Assembly (NCBI RefSeq): GCF_003327285.1
Contig: NZ_KZ848476.1
Coordinates: forward strand, 62,001 to 126,000
DNA length: 64,000 nt
Direction: 5' to 3'
DNA from: Microbacterium sorbitolivorans
GTDB taxonomy: Bacteria > Actinomycetota > Actinomycetes > Actinomycetales > Microbacteriaceae
Part shown: piece by piece, positions 1 through 10,411 of the stretch
Layout: every line of letters starts with the position of its first letter
Numbering within the stretch: position 1 is the stretch's first letter
Translations under genes and position numbers: made by a program
The notes under the pieces: model-generated
What the model was told of the DNA's origin: nothing
The model's database searches: none
Seen by the model: only the letters and a program-made list of their open reading frames with translations

Positions 1-330
1 CTCGGCCGCGAGCCGGAGGAGGCCGCGCAGACGCTCGGCGCCGGCTGGCTCACCCGCATGCGCCGCATCGTCCTGCCGATCCAGCGAAACGCCCTCGCGA
101 GCGCGATCCTGCTGCCCTTCGTCTCGGGCGTGCAGGGCCTCAGCCTCGTCATCATCCTGGCGACGCCGGGCACCCAGTTGCTCACGACCCTGTCGATGAA
201 CCTCGTCGACAACGGCTACACGCACGCCGCGAACGGCGTCGTGATCATCATCTGCGCCGTGGCCCTCGCCGGCACGTGGGCGGCGAAGAAGCTATTCCGC
301 GCCGACCTGTCGTCCGGCCTCGGATCCTGA
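1..330 (+). CDS. ABC importer permease, C-terminal part (starts before the window)
   Basis: The frame is open from base 1, so this is the 3' end of a gene that begins upstream. The first visible residues, LGREPEEAAQTLGAGWLTRM, form the EAA loop of a binding-protein-dependent permease, the segment that docks on the ATPase. Two or three hydrophobic membrane segments follow, and the protein ends in a short polar tail. It lies 50 bases before a solute-binding lipoprotein and its ATPase, so it is the membrane part of that importer (iron/polyamine/phosphonate type by gene order). An ATG at 58 is internal to the EAA loop and is not a start. Confidence 0.88.
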   Translation, partial: LGREPEEAAQTLGAGWLTRMRRIVLPIQRNALASAILLPFVSGVQGLSLVIILATPGTQLLTTLSMNLVDNGYTHAANGVVIIICAVALAGTWAAKKLFRADLSSGLGS

Positions 331-380
331 CCTTTCCCTTCCGCTCCTTTCCACCGCATTTCACCCCATCTGGAGTTCAC

Positions 381-1550
381 ATGAACCGCACTGCCCGCCG
401 CCTCACCGGCGTCACCGGCGCTCTGCTCGGCGTCGCGCTCGCCGCGACCGCTTGCGCTGGCCAGCCCACCAGCACCGCCGCCGAGACCGACACCGAGACC
501 GAAAACGTCTTCGACACCGACATGACGCTCGACGAGCTCATCGCGGCGGCGAAGGAAGAAGGCCCGATCACGATCTACGACGGCACGTCGAAGATCGAGG
601 AGATGGCCGCCGCCTTCACCGAGGAATACGGCATCGAGGCGACCGGCGTGAAGGCCGACGCCGCCGAGGTCATCGAGAAGACCACGCGCGAGGCGCAGTC
701 GGGCAACATCGTCGGCGACGTCGTCGCGCTGAGCGACCTGCCGGCCCTCAAGAGCCAGCTGCTGCCGAACGATTTCGTCACCACCTACGTGCCCGCCGAC
801 CTCGAGGAGAACATCCCCGAGAACATGCGCGAGCCGCTCGTCATGATCACCGACCCGGCGTTCTTCACGTACAACACCGAGGTCTACGACGCCTGCCCCA
901 TCAGCAACGTGTGGCAGCTGACCGACGCCGACTGGGCCGGCAAGTTCGCGATCGATGACCCGGTGGGCTCGAACGCGACCCTCGACTGGTTTAGCCAGAT
1001 GTCGCAGTTCGACGACGACGCGCTCGCCCAGGCCTACGAAGACCTGTACGGCGAGCCGCTCGAGACCGAGCAGGACTCGGCGACGGCCGAGTGGGTCGCG
1101 CGCCTCGCGGGCAACTCGCCGATCGTCACGAAGTCCGGCGAGGAGGCCTCGGAGGCCGTCGGCGCCCTCGGCCAGACGGATCCGCCCATGGGCCTGATGT
1201 CGAGCGCCAAGTACCGCAACATCGACGAGAAGGGCTACGCGCTCTCGGTCTGCGAGGGCCTCGAGCCGTTCACGGGCCGCGCCGCCCCCAAGGGCATCGC
1301 GATCGCGACGGGCACGAAGAGCCCCCACGCCGCCATGCTGTTCGTGCACTACGCGCTGACCCAGGAGGGCATCGAGCCCCAGATCGCCGACGGCAAGATC
1401 TCGTCGAACTCGACCGTCGTGCAGCCCGAGGACCCGGCCCACACCGCCGACCACCTCGACTCGCTCTACTTCTTCGACAACGCGGGCCTCGACACCGACT
1501 GGGCGAACCGCGAGTCGTGGCAGGACCTCTGGCGCGTCTCCGCACGCTAA
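381..1550 (+). CDS. ABC transporter substrate-binding lipoprotein
   Basis: A 389-residue exported lipoprotein. The ATG at 381 is chosen because it opens directly into a signal peptide (MNRTARRLTG, then a hydrophobic stretch) ending in a lipobox-like LAATAC, with Cys22 as the likely lipidated residue; the same frame is open further upstream but has no signal there. An acidic linker follows, then a periplasmic-binding-protein fold of the ferric-iron/2-aminoethylphosphonate-like class (PITIYDGTSKIEEMAAAFTE near the start). It sits between the permease and the ATPase of the same importer. The ligand cannot be read from sequence; the phosphatases downstream suggest a phosphorylated or phosphodiester compound (inference). 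Confidence 0.85.
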   Translation: MNRTARRLTGVTGALLGVALAATACAGQPTSTAAETDTETENVFDTDMTLDELIAAAKEEGPITIYDGTSKIEEMAAAFTEEYGIEATGVKADAAEVIEKTTREAQSGNIVGDVVALSDLPALKSQLLPNDFVTTYVPADLEENIPENMREPLVMITDPAFFTYNTEVYDACPISNVWQLTDADWAGKFAIDDPVGSNATLDWFSQMSQFDDDALAQAYEDLYGEPLETEQDSATAEWVARLAGNSPIVTKSGEEASEAVGALGQTDPPMGLMSSAKYRNIDEKGYALSVCEGLEPFTGRAAPKGIAIATGTKSPHAAMLFVHYALTQEGIEPQIADGKISSNSTVVQPEDPAHTADHLDSLYFFDNAGLDTDWANRESWQDLWRVSAR

Positions 1551-1576
1551 TTCACGCCTGACGAAGGGAACGCGCG

Positions 1577-2650
1577 ATGAGCGCCATCACGATCGAACGA
1601 GTCGCGAAGACGTACGCCGGAAGCGCAGCGCCGAGCGTCGATGACCTCAGCCTCACGGTCGAGCAGGGAGACTTCCTCTGCCTGCTCGGCCCGTCGGGCT
1701 GCGGCAAATCGACGACGCTGCGGATGATCGCCGGTCTGGAAATGCCGACCGAGGGCCGGATCACGATCGGCGACGCCGTCGTCGACGATGCGGCCCGTGG
1801 GATCCACACGGCGGCCGAGCGACGGGGCCTCGGATTCGTCTTCCAGAGCTACGCGCTCTGGCCGCACCTGACGGTGCGCCAGAACGTCGAGTTCGGGCTC
1901 ACGATCCAGAAGGTGTCGGCACGCGAACGGCGCGAACGCGTCGACCACGCGCTCGAGACGCTCGCCATCGCGCCCTACGCCGACCGCTTCCCGGCGGCGC
2001 TCTCGGGCGGTCAGCAGCAGCGCGTCGCCATCGCGCGAACGCTCGCCGCGCGTCCCTCCGTCATGCTCCTCGACGAGCCGCTGTCGAACCTCGACGCGCG
2101 CCTGCGCCTCGAGATGCGGGCCGAGTTCCAGCGGATCCACCGCGAGACCGGCACGACCATGGTCTTCGTCACGCACGACCAGTGGGAGGCGATGACCCTC
2201 GCGACCCGCATCGTCGTGATGAACGAGGGCCGCGTGCAGCAGGTCGGCTCGCCGCTCGACGTGTACCAGGATCCGGCGAACCGATTCGTCGCCGAGTTCA
2301 TGGGCAGCCCGCCCCTCAACGTCATCGAGCGGGGCGAGACCGGATCCTCCGCCCGCGTCCTCGACGCGAACCCCGCCGCGGCGTCGGCGGGCCTCCGCCC
2401 CGAGGCGCTGCGCTTCGGCGCTGGCGCCGCCGGGCCGCTCGAGTTTCCCGTCACGATCGAGGCCCTCCTGCCGACCGGCGGATCCTGGATCGTCGAGGCC
2501 TCCGACGGCGCCCGCCGCCTCTTCGGCACCACCACCTCTCTCCCCGCCGTCCGCGAGGGCGAGCGCACGACCTGCTCGGTCTCGCCGAGCGATGCGCTCT
2601 TCTTCTCGGACGACGGATCCCGCATTGCAGAAAGCCTGATTACCGCATGA
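1577..2650 (+). CDS. ABC transporter ATP-binding protein
   Basis: A 357-residue ATPase that powers the importer encoded just upstream. Walker A is GPSGCGKST (residues about 37-45), the signature is LSGGQQQRVAIARTLA, Walker B is VMLLDEPLSNLDARLR, and the switch histidine is in FVTHDQWEAM. A C-terminal domain of about 110 residues follows, of the regulatory OB-like (TOBE) type found in polyamine/iron/phosphonate importers. The ATG at 1577 lies 26 bases after the receptor gene. The stop overlaps the start of the next gene (ATGA at 2647-2650), which supports translational coupling. Confidence 0.92.
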   Translation: MSAITIERVAKTYAGSAAPSVDDLSLTVEQGDFLCLLGPSGCGKSTTLRMIAGLEMPTEGRITIGDAVVDDAARGIHTAAERRGLGFVFQSYALWPHLTVRQNVEFGLTIQKVSARERRERVDHALETLAIAPYADRFPAALSGGQQQRVAIARTLAARPSVMLLDEPLSNLDARLRLEMRAEFQRIHRETGTTMVFVTHDQWEAMTLATRIVVMNEGRVQQVGSPLDVYQDPANRFVAEFMGSPPLNVIERGETGSSARVLDANPAAASAGLRPEALRFGAGAAGPLEFPVTIEALLPTGGSWIVEASDGARRLFGTTTSLPAVREGERTTCSVSPSDALFFSDDGSRIAESLITA

Positions 2651-3411
2651 CCTCCCTGAAGCTGCCCCGCGCCCTCATCGTCGACTTCGGCGGTGTGATC
2701 GTGGCCTCGAAGAAGCCCGCCGGCTGGCAGGAGATCGTCGCGGACACCGCGCGCGAGCTTGCCGGATCCGACAACCTCCCGTCGCGCGAGCGCCTCGTCG
2801 CCGACATCACCGCGGGCGCGAAGGCCGCGGGCCAGTGGCGCAACGCGATGTCGCGCCCGCTCCGCCCGCGCGAGCTGTCGCAGCGGGAGTTCGTGATGGA
2901 CTTCATCGCCGCCGACTGGACGGAGTCGCAGCGCGCGGCGATCGAGCCGCACGTCACCGAGCTGTCGTACCGCGTCTCGGCGACCAAGGAGCAGCGCGAG
3001 CTGCGCCCCGGCATGCGCGAGCTGCTCGAGTTCTGCCGCGAGGCCGAGATCCCCGTCGCGATCGTGTCGAACGCGCTCTCGGGCCAGGTGCACCGCGACT
3101 ACCTCGCGCAGGAGGGCCTCACCGACTACTTCGTCGCCGAGATCTACTCCGACGAGGTGGGCGTCCGCAAGCCCAACCCCGACTTCCTGCTGATGGGCTG
3201 CGAGGCTGTCGGCGTGCCCGCGAGCGAGTGCTGGTACGTGGGCGACCACCTCGACCGCGACGTGCTCTGCGGCACCCGCGCCGGCATCGGCGCGAACGTG
3301 CTCATGCCGTCGCCCTACGCCGCGGCACACCCCGAGGTGTTCGGCATCACCGCCGACATCACGACGACCGACCCGGCCGGGCTCCTGGCCGTCATGAAGG
3401 AGATGGCATGA
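2647..3411 (+). CDS. HAD-superfamily hydrolase
   Basis: A 254-residue haloacid-dehalogenase-type phosphatase. Motif I is DFGGVIV (nucleophile Asp; the usual second Asp is Gly, as in the YihX/epoxide-hydrolase-N branch), motif II is VSNAL, motif III lies around VGVRKPNPDF, and motif IV is YVGDHLDRDV. It is translationally coupled at both ends: ATGA with the ATPase and ATGA with the inositol-phosphatase gene. Together with that neighbour it suggests that the imported compound is dephosphorylated in the cytoplasm (inference). Exact substrate unknown. Confidence 0.85.
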   Translation: MTSLKLPRALIVDFGGVIVASKKPAGWQEIVADTARELAGSDNLPSRERLVADITAGAKAAGQWRNAMSRPLRPRELSQREFVMDFIAADWTESQRAAIEPHVTELSYRVSATKEQRELRPGMRELLEFCREAEIPVAIVSNALSGQVHRDYLAQEGLTDYFVAEIYSDEVGVRKPNPDFLLMGCEAVGVPASECWYVGDHLDRDVLCGTRAGIGANVLMPSPYAAAHPEVFGITADITTTDPAGLLAVMKEMA

Positions 3412-4238
3412 CCCTCACACCCTCATCCCTCGAGCTCCGCAGCATCGCCGAGAACGCGGCCCGCACCGCCGGCGCATACCTCAAGGGCGTCTTCCGCGGC
3501 GACATGACGATCGACCACAAGCGCGACCGCCACGACCTCGTCACCGAGCACGACCGCGCGAGCGAAGAGATCATCGTGCCGCTGCTCCTCGAGGGCGCCC
3601 CCGGATCCCGCATCGTCGGCGAAGAGGGCGGCGTGCGCGGCGGATCCGGCCCCGTCACCTGGTACATCGACCCCATCGACGGCACGAGCAACTTCGCGCA
3701 GGGCCTCGCGTTCTTCTGCGTCGTCGTCGCCGCCGAGGTCGAGGGCGAGATCGTCGCGGGCGTCGTGTACGACCCGATCGCCGACCGCCTCTTCGCGGCG
3801 AGCGACGAGGGCGCGTTCCTCGACGGCGAGTCGCTCGTCACGGGCCCGGCGCTGCCCGCCGAGGCGGCGACGCTCATCACCGGGTTCCCGACGGCACGCG
3901 ACCTCGAGGCCGACGGCCCCGCGGCACTCGCCGAGTTCGGCTCGCTCGTCGACACCTTCAGTTCGGTGCGCCGCACCGGATCCGGTGCCCTCTCGATCGC
4001 GCACGTCGCGGCCGGCTGGACCGATAGCGCGCTCGGATCCTCGGTCAACCCGTGGGACGTCGCCGCGTCGATGCTGATCCTCCTCCGCGCCGGCGGCGAC
4101 TACCGCCCGCTCTGGTACGACGAGGCCCCCACCGGCGGGGCGCACCTCGCGCCCGGCTACGTCGCGCTGCGCGCCGGCGCCGAGTACCCCGTGCTCGACG
4201 AGGTCTCGCGCGCGATCGTCGCTCGGCGACGCGGCTGA
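3408..4238 (+). CDS. inositol monophosphatase family protein
   Basis: A 276-residue Mg-dependent, Li-sensitive-type phosphatase of the IMPase/FBPase/CysQ superfamily. The metal-binding motifs are in order: GEEGG (about residues 71-75), DPIDGTSNF (about 91-99), and the late Asp in NPWDVAASMLI. The family removes phosphate from inositol phosphates, histidinol phosphate or PAP; the sub-family is not certain. It starts at an ATGA overlap with the HAD gene and ends with TGATG shared with the LacI gene, so it is the fifth gene of one operon. Confidence 0.87.
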   Translation: MTLTPSSLELRSIAENAARTAGAYLKGVFRGDMTIDHKRDRHDLVTEHDRASEEIIVPLLLEGAPGSRIVGEEGGVRGGSGPVTWYIDPIDGTSNFAQGLAFFCVVVAAEVEGEIVAGVVYDPIADRLFAASDEGAFLDGESLVTGPALPAEAATLITGFPTARDLEADGPAALAEFGSLVDTFSSVRRTGSGALSIAHVAAGWTDSALGSSVNPWDVAASMLILLRAGGDYRPLWYDEAPTGGAHLAPGYVALRAGAEYPVLDEVSRAIVARRRG

Positions 4239-5227
4239 TGAGCACTCCCGCGGGGCGCGCGCCGACGATCATCGAGGTCGCGGCGCGCGCCGGCGTCTCC
4301 AAGTCGCTCGCGTCGCGGGCGCTGCGCGGGGAGCGCGGCGTCGCCGACGAGACGCGCCGCCGGATCCACGTCGCGGCGGCCGAGCTCGGCTACCGCATCA
4401 ACTCGGCCGCGCGCTCGCTCGCGCGCGGCCAATCGGGCATCGTCGGCATCGTGCTCAACGACATCGGCAACCCGCACTTCACGGGCGTCGTCGCGGGCGC
4501 CGAGGCCGAGGCGCGCGAGCGCGGGCTGCGCACGATCATCGGGCACGGCGCCGGATCCGCCCCCGACCTCGCCCGCCAGATCGAGACGATGCTCGAGCTG
4601 CGCGTCGACGGCATCGTCGTCGTGAGCAGCTGGGCGCCCCGCGAGGTTCTCGAGCACGCCGCGCAGCTGACGCCCGTCGCGGTCGTCGCGCGGCTCGACG
4701 AGCCGCCCGAGAGCCTCGACATGATCGCGAGCGACGACGCCCACGGCGCGCGCGCCGCGACCGAGCACCTGCTCGCGATCGGGTGCCGGCACATCGCCTA
4801 CGTCACGCGCTCGACGAGCGTGACGAGCGCGGCGCGCGGCCGCGGCGTCCGCACCGCGATCGAGCAGGTGGGCCTCGAGCTGGCCGAGTACCGCGTCGGC
4901 CCCGAGGACGACGAGGAGATCGAGCGGATCCTGCGCTCCGGCGTCGACGGCGTGCTCGCGAACAACGACCTCACGGCGACCGAGATCCTGCGGGTGGCGC
5001 GCGAGCGCGGCATCGACGTGCCGGGCGACATCGCGCTCGTCGGCTACGACGACACCCCGCTCGCCCGCATCGTGTCGCCCGCGCTCACGAGCGTGAACCA
5101 GCCGCAGCGCGCGATGGGCCGCCGCGCGATCGAGTGCATCTCCGAGCGGCGCGACGGCCGCACGGATCCGGAGCGCGCCTGGTACGAGCCGACCCTGCTC
5201 GTGCGGGGCAGCACGTTCCGTCGCTAA
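4238..5227 (+). CDS. LacI-family transcriptional regulator
   Basis: A 329-residue repressor. The N-terminal helix-turn-helix is PTIIEVAARAGVSKSLASRA with the hinge helix INSAARSLA, followed by a periplasmic-binding-like sensor domain (SGIVGIVLNDIGNPHF onwards, LVGYDDTPLARIVSPALTSV near the end). The ATG at 4238 overlaps the phosphatase stop. It probably controls its own operon in response to the imported compound or a breakdown product. The operon promoter lies outside the window, so no operator can be shown here. Confidence 0.9.
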   Translation: MSTPAGRAPTIIEVAARAGVSKSLASRALRGERGVADETRRRIHVAAAELGYRINSAARSLARGQSGIVGIVLNDIGNPHFTGVVAGAEAEARERGLRTIIGHGAGSAPDLARQIETMLELRVDGIVVVSSWAPREVLEHAAQLTPVAVVARLDEPPESLDMIASDDAHGARAATEHLLAIGCRHIAYVTRSTSVTSAARGRGVRTAIEQVGLELAEYRVGPEDDEEIERILRSGVDGVLANNDLTATEILRVARERGIDVPGDIALVGYDDTPLARIVSPALTSVNQPQRAMGRRAIECISERRDGRTDPERAWYEPTLLVRGSTFRR

Positions 5228-5255
5228 CCGTTAACCGGCATTCGGTACGATCACA

Positions 5256-5281
5256 GGAATCCCAAGATATCTACTGGGGTT
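5256..5281 (+). promoter_or_regulatory. possible SigH-type promoter
   Basis: GGAAT at 5256-5260, an 18-base spacer, then GTT at 5279-5281. This is the spacing and sequence of redox sigma factor (SigH/SigR) promoters and matches the promoter found before this window's own sigH. Transcription would start near 5288, before the ATG at 5315. About two such matches are expected by chance in 64 kb, so this is only suggestive. Confidence 0.35.
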
Positions 5282-5314
5282 TCTCTTGCCCTTTTACTGT
5301 AAAGGCCCCTGCGC

Positions 5315-6172
5315 ATGCGTTCTTTCGCATTGAAGTTGTGTGGCGTCACCGCCCTGATCGCCGCCCTCGTCCTCCCGACGGCCCCGGCCCTCGCGAGCGA
5401 CGAGCCCGCCGAAACCGCCGTCACCGATTCCGTCGCCGCTCCCACGGAGGAGCTCGACATGATCGCGAACGTCGCGGATAGCCGCCCCGTCTACCGCTTC
5501 TGGTCGTCGAAGTTCGACAACGCTCACTTCTACACCGTGAGCCAGAGCGAGGCCCAGGGCATCTACTCGAAGGACCCGAACTGGGCCTACGAGGGCCAGG
5601 ACTTCCGCGTCTGGCCGACCGTGAACGGCGGCTGCCAGGCCGGCACCATCGCCGTCTACCGTTTCTGGTCGTCGAAGTTCGAGTCGCACTTCTACACGAC
5701 GAGCACGGTCGAGTCGGACCTCGTGCGCCGCACCGACAAGAACTGGTCGTATGAGGGCGCCGCGTTCTGCACCGCGACCCCCGGCACGAAGGGCACCCAG
5801 CCCGTCTACCGCTTCTGGTCGTCGAAGTTCGGCAAGCACTTCTACACGGCGAACCAGTCCGAGGCCGACGCGCTGCGCCGCGGCGACCGCAACTGGACGT
5901 ACGAGGGCATCGCGATGTACTCGCCGACGTCCGGCGGATCCTCGCCCCAGCTCACGGGCCCGGCGGCGCCCAAGCCGGCCCAGCCCGGGCCCGGGCAGAG
6001 CAAGCCCGGCAACGGGTACAGCTGCCCCGAGGGATACCCGATCAAGGGCAACAAGGACAGCGGGATCTACCACGTGCCCGGTCAGCGCTTCTACGACCGC
6101 ACGAAGCCCGAGGAATGCTTTGCCAACGAGGCCGACGCCCAGCGCGCGGGCTACCGCAAGGCAAAGATCTAA
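5315..6172 (+). CDS. secreted protein with three DUF5648 repeats
   Basis: A 285-residue exported protein. Residues 1-28 are a signal peptide (MRSFALKLCGVTALIAALVL, then an AxA site at ALA). Three tandem repeats of about 48 residues follow, each opening with PVYRFWSSKF or VYRFWSSKF, then HFYT and NWxYEG, which is the DUF5648 pattern seen in extracellular and cell-wall hydrolases. A Pro/Gly linker (about 210-232) leads to a short C-terminal module with one Cys pair. No catalytic domain is visible, so an adhesive or wall-binding role is more likely than an enzymatic one. It stands alone, closed by the terminator at 6179. Confidence 0.85.
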   Translation: MRSFALKLCGVTALIAALVLPTAPALASDEPAETAVTDSVAAPTEELDMIANVADSRPVYRFWSSKFDNAHFYTVSQSEAQGIYSKDPNWAYEGQDFRVWPTVNGGCQAGTIAVYRFWSSKFESHFYTTSTVESDLVRRTDKNWSYEGAAFCTATPGTKGTQPVYRFWSSKFGKHFYTANQSEADALRRGDRNWTYEGIAMYSPTSGGSSPQLTGPAAPKPAQPGPGQSKPGNGYSCPEGYPIKGNKDSGIYHVPGQRFYDRTKPEECFANEADAQRAGYRKAKI

Positions 6173-6178
6173 CAGCGC

Positions 6179-6218
6179 AAAAACGGCCACCCACTCAACC
6201 GAGCGGGTGGCCGTTTTT
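6179..6218. terminator. bidirectional rho-independent terminator
   Basis: A 14-base stem, AAAAACGGCCACCC with GGGTGGCCGTTTTT, around a 12-base loop. A-tract and T-tract lie on opposite sides, so it can end both the DUF5648 gene (+) and msrB (-), which converge here. Confidence 0.9.
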
Positions 6219-6226
6219 CGTGCTGC

Positions 6227-6631
6227 TTACGCCTCGTCCGCCGTGAAGTTCAGCGAGAGGGAGTTCATGCAGTAGCGGTCACCCGTCGGGGTGCCGAAGC
6301 CGTCGGGGAAGACGTGGCCGAGGTGGCCGCCGCACTTCGCGCAGCGCACCTCGGTGCGCTCCATGCCGAGGCTGTTGTCCTCGAGCAGCTGAACCGCCTC
6401 GGGGTTGACCGACTCGTAGAAGCTCGGCCAGCCGCAGTGCGAGTCGAACTTCGTGCCGCTCTTGAAGAGCTCGGCGCCACAGGCGGCACAGGTGTAGATG
6501 CCGGCGCGGTCCTCGTCGAGGAGCTCTCCGGTCCACGCACGCTCGGTGCCCTGCTCGCGGAGCACCGCGTACTGCTCGGGAGTGAGCTCAGCGCGCCACT
6601 CCTCATCGGTCTTCGAAACGTCGTATCCCAT
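6227..6631 (-). CDS. msrB: peptide-methionine (R)-S-oxide reductase
   Basis: A 134-residue enzyme that reduces methionine-R-sulfoxide in proteins using thioredoxin. Two CxxC pairs (CAAC and CAKC) hold the structural zinc. The catalytic cysteine is in [11 protein letters not shown] near the C-terminus; SHCGWPSF and GHVFPDG are also family marks. The length is normal for a stand-alone MsrB. Just upstream lies a SigH-like promoter, which fits the known membership of msr genes in SigR/SigH regulons. Confidence 0.95.
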   Translation of the reverse strand: MGYDVSKTDEEWRAELTPEQYAVLREQGTERAWTGELLDEDRAGIYTCAACGAELFKSGTKFDSHCGWPSFYESVNPEAVQLLEDNSLGMERTEVRCAKCGGHLGHVFPDGFGTPTGDRYCMNSLSLNFTADEA

Positions 6632-6641
6632 GCCAACAGAC

Positions 6642-6668
6642 TACGCCGGGGGCCTCGGAACTATTCCC
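6642..6668 (-). promoter_or_regulatory. candidate SigH-type promoter of msrB
   Basis: On the minus strand GGGAAT (plus 6663-6668), an 18-base gap, then GTA (plus 6642-6644) in place of the consensus GTT. Transcription would begin only a few bases before the msrB ATG at 6631. Support comes from the identical 18-base spacing before sigH at 59854 and from msrB being an oxidative-stress gene. Confidence 0.45.
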
Positions 6669-6711
6669 GAGCCTCTGACACACGCCGTAACCCGTCGGGC
6701 AGGATAGGGGA

Positions 6712-7662
6712 GTGAGTGATATTAACGACGCCCGGGCCCGGTACGAGCGCTTCGCGGCGAACGAGGCCCCCGGCCGCAGCGAGGTCTACCGCGAGTGGGC
6801 GGAGGGCGTCGCGACCGACGACGAGATCCTGGCGATCCTCTCGCAGCTTCCCTCACCGCACCGCCAGCCGCCGGTCGTCTTCGCCGCGACGCGCATGCTC
6901 GGATCCGGCGAGGGCACCTACGCCGAGTGGGCCGCCTTCGTGCGCGCGAACGCCGACCGCGTCGTCGCCGAGTGCGCCGCGCGGTCGACGCAGACCAACG
7001 AACCGCTGCGGTGCGCGCCCCTCATGCTCGCGCTCACGCGGGTGCGCGGCCCGATCGCGCTCATCGAGGTCGGCGCTTCGGCGGGGCTGTGCTTGTTCCC
7101 CGACCGCTACGCGTACCGCTACGGCGACGAGGCCCCTCTCGGATCCGGCTCCGTCGAGCTCGCGAGCGTGCTGCGCGGCGACATCGCGGGCCCTTCGCGG
7201 ATCCCCGAGATCGTGTGGCGCGCGGGGATCGACATCCAGCCGCGCGACGCGCGGGATCCGCAGGACCGCGCGTGGATCGAGGGCCTCGTGTGGCCCGGCG
7301 AGACCGAGCGCGCCGAGCGGATCCACGCGGCCCTCGACATCGCGGCCGCGGATCCGCCCCTCATGGTCGCCGGCGACGCATCGGAGCCCGGCGCGCTCGA
7401 GGAGCTTGTCGCACGGGCGCCCGAGGGGGCGACGATCGTCATCACGACGCCGGGCGTGCTGCCGCACATCCCGCGCGAGGCGCGCGAGCGGCTCATCGCC
7501 ACGATCCAGGGGCTCCCGGCGCGCTGGATCACGATCGACAGCGCGGCGCTCCACGACACCTGGGATCCGGCGCCCGAGGGCGAGCGTGGCTTCCTGCTCG
7601 CGCTCGACGGCCGCCCGCTCGCCGAGGTGGATCCGCTGGGCGGCTGGATCGCCGCCCTCTGA
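6712..7662 (+). CDS. DUF2332 family protein
   Basis: A 316-residue protein recognised as DUF2332 by its overall pattern: FAANEAPGRSEVYREWAEGV at the N-terminus, LPSPHRQPPVVFAATRMLG, then the glycine-rich IALIEVGASAGLCLFPDRYAY. The GTG at 6712 is chosen because AGGGGAG lies directly before it. The IEVGASAGL segment resembles an S-adenosylmethionine-binding loop, so a methyltransferase-like fold is possible, but no function is established. No partner genes are evident. Confidence 0.8.
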   Translation: MSDINDARARYERFAANEAPGRSEVYREWAEGVATDDEILAILSQLPSPHRQPPVVFAATRMLGSGEGTYAEWAAFVRANADRVVAECAARSTQTNEPLRCAPLMLALTRVRGPIALIEVGASAGLCLFPDRYAYRYGDEAPLGSGSVELASVLRGDIAGPSRIPEIVWRAGIDIQPRDARDPQDRAWIEGLVWPGETERAERIHAALDIAAADPPLMVAGDASEPGALEELVARAPEGATIVITTPGVLPHIPREARERLIATIQGLPARWITIDSAALHDTWDPAPEGERGFLLALDGRPLAEVDPLGGWIAAL

Positions 7663-7790
7663 CCCCGAACGCACAAGAGTTACGCGAACGCCTACGTTAT
7701 TTCATGTGCGTTCGGGCAAATCTTGTTCTTTCGGCTGAGGGCGGAGGGGCGGCGCAGGCCGGCCGCGCCGGCGCGGGGTAGCCTGGGGGG

Positions 7791-8036
7791 ATGGGTACCG
7801 AGTTGAGTGAGCGCTCGCGCGCGATCCTCGACTTCGAGGGGGAGTGGCCCGCCGACGGCCCGGCGAAGGAAGACGCCATCCGGGCGCGGCTCGAGATCGA
7901 GCCGGCGCGGTACTACCAGCAGCTCGGCCGGTTGGTCGAGGATCCCGCGGCCGCGCAGTACGCGCCCCTCCTCGTGGGGCGGCTGCGGCGCCTGCGCGAA
8001 AAGGGCAGCTCGCGACGCGCGAGCCTCCTGCGCTGA
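7791..8036 (+). CDS. DUF3263 family small protein
   Basis: An 81-residue basic, soluble protein of the actinobacterial DUF3263 family: LSERSRAILDFEGEWP at the start, RARLEIEPARYYQQLGRLVE in the middle, and a basic tail. The compact helical make-up with a mid-region resembling a helix-turn-helix suggests DNA binding, but this is unproven. The ATG at 7791 follows GGGGGG. It lies 33 bases before the LytR_C gene and is probably cotranscribed with it, an order also seen in related genomes. Confidence 0.8.
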   Translation: MGTELSERSRAILDFEGEWPADGPAKEDAIRARLEIEPARYYQQLGRLVEDPAAAQYAPLLVGRLRRLREKGSSRRASLLR

Positions 8037-8069
8037 TAACGCAGGGTATCCCTCAGCTACGTCGTTACA

Positions 8070-8624
8070 ATGTCCCGGATGCCGAAGCACAATTTTCCGC
8101 GCGACCGCTTCGACGAGGTCCCCCGCGATCCGTCGCGGGTTGGCGCGCACCGAGCGCCCCGCCCCCGCCTGCGCTGGCTGGTCACGCTGCTCTGGTGGTT
8201 GCTCACCGTGATCGTCCTGACGGGCGGCGGCATCTTCGCCTTCCTCGCGCTGTCGAACACCGGCACGATCGAGCGCCCGACCGCGACGGCCTCGGCAACC
8301 CCGACCGCCGAGGTCGAGCCCGAGGTCGACACGAGCGCGTTCCTCGTCGTGCTGAACGGCACCTCGGATCCGAACGCCGGAACCGACGTCGAGGCGCAGC
8401 TCATGAGCGCCGGCTGGGCCGACGACATGGTCGCGGTGTTCGACTCCGACACGACGGACTTCGAGGTCACGACGGTGTACTACGTCACGGAGGACGACCG
8501 CGCCCGCGCGCTCGGAGTCGCCGAGTCGATCGGTGGCGCCGAGGTCGTGCAGAGCGACGAGTTCAAGGACCAGAGCGAGGACGGCTTCACGATCGTCGTC
8601 GGCCTCGACCACATCTCTGAGTAA
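8070..8624 (+). CDS. membrane-anchored LytR C-terminal (LytR_C) domain protein
   Basis: A 184-residue protein with a basic cytoplasmic N-terminus, one membrane segment at about residues 34-58 (LRWLVTLLWWLLTVIVLTGG), a Thr/Ala/Pro linker and an extracytoplasmic LytR_C domain beginning FLVVLNGTS and ending IVVGLDHIS. This domain is found at the C-terminus of cell-wall polymer ligases and as stand-alone anchored proteins; here there is no LCP catalytic domain. The ATG at 8070 is chosen; a second in-frame ATG at 8079 is possible. Confidence 0.82.
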   Translation: MSRMPKHNFPRDRFDEVPRDPSRVGAHRAPRPRLRWLVTLLWWLLTVIVLTGGGIFAFLALSNTGTIERPTATASATPTAEVEPEVDTSAFLVVLNGTSDPNAGTDVEAQLMSAGWADDMVAVFDSDTTDFEVTTVYYVTEDDRARALGVAESIGGAEVVQSDEFKDQSEDGFTIVVGLDHISE

Positions 8625-8637
8625 TCCCTCCCCGCGG

Positions 8638-8664
8638 TTTGCACTCGCACCTATCGAGTGCCAG
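8638..8664. promoter_or_regulatory. second, imperfect CIRCE element
   Basis: TTtGCACTC, 9 bases, GAGTGCcAg. The half-sites match the CIRCE consensus at 8/9 and 7/9 positions with the exact 9-base spacer, 7 bases upstream of the perfect CIRCE. HrcA probably binds both copies. Confidence 0.7.
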
Positions 8665-8671
8665 AATGCTC

Positions 8672-10352
<1,681 letters not shown>

Positions 10353-10367
10353 TCCAGCCACTCCGGT

Positions 10368-10408
10368 AGCAACCGCCCCTCTCCTTCGGGAGAGGGGCGG
10401 TTGCTTTT
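10368..10408 (+). terminator. rho-independent terminator after groEL
   Basis: A 17-base perfect stem, AGCAACCGCCCCTCTCC, closed by a TTCG tetraloop and followed by TTTCG. The convergent WXG100 gene ends right beside it, so it may act in both directions. Confidence 0.9.
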
Positions 10409-10411
10409 CGT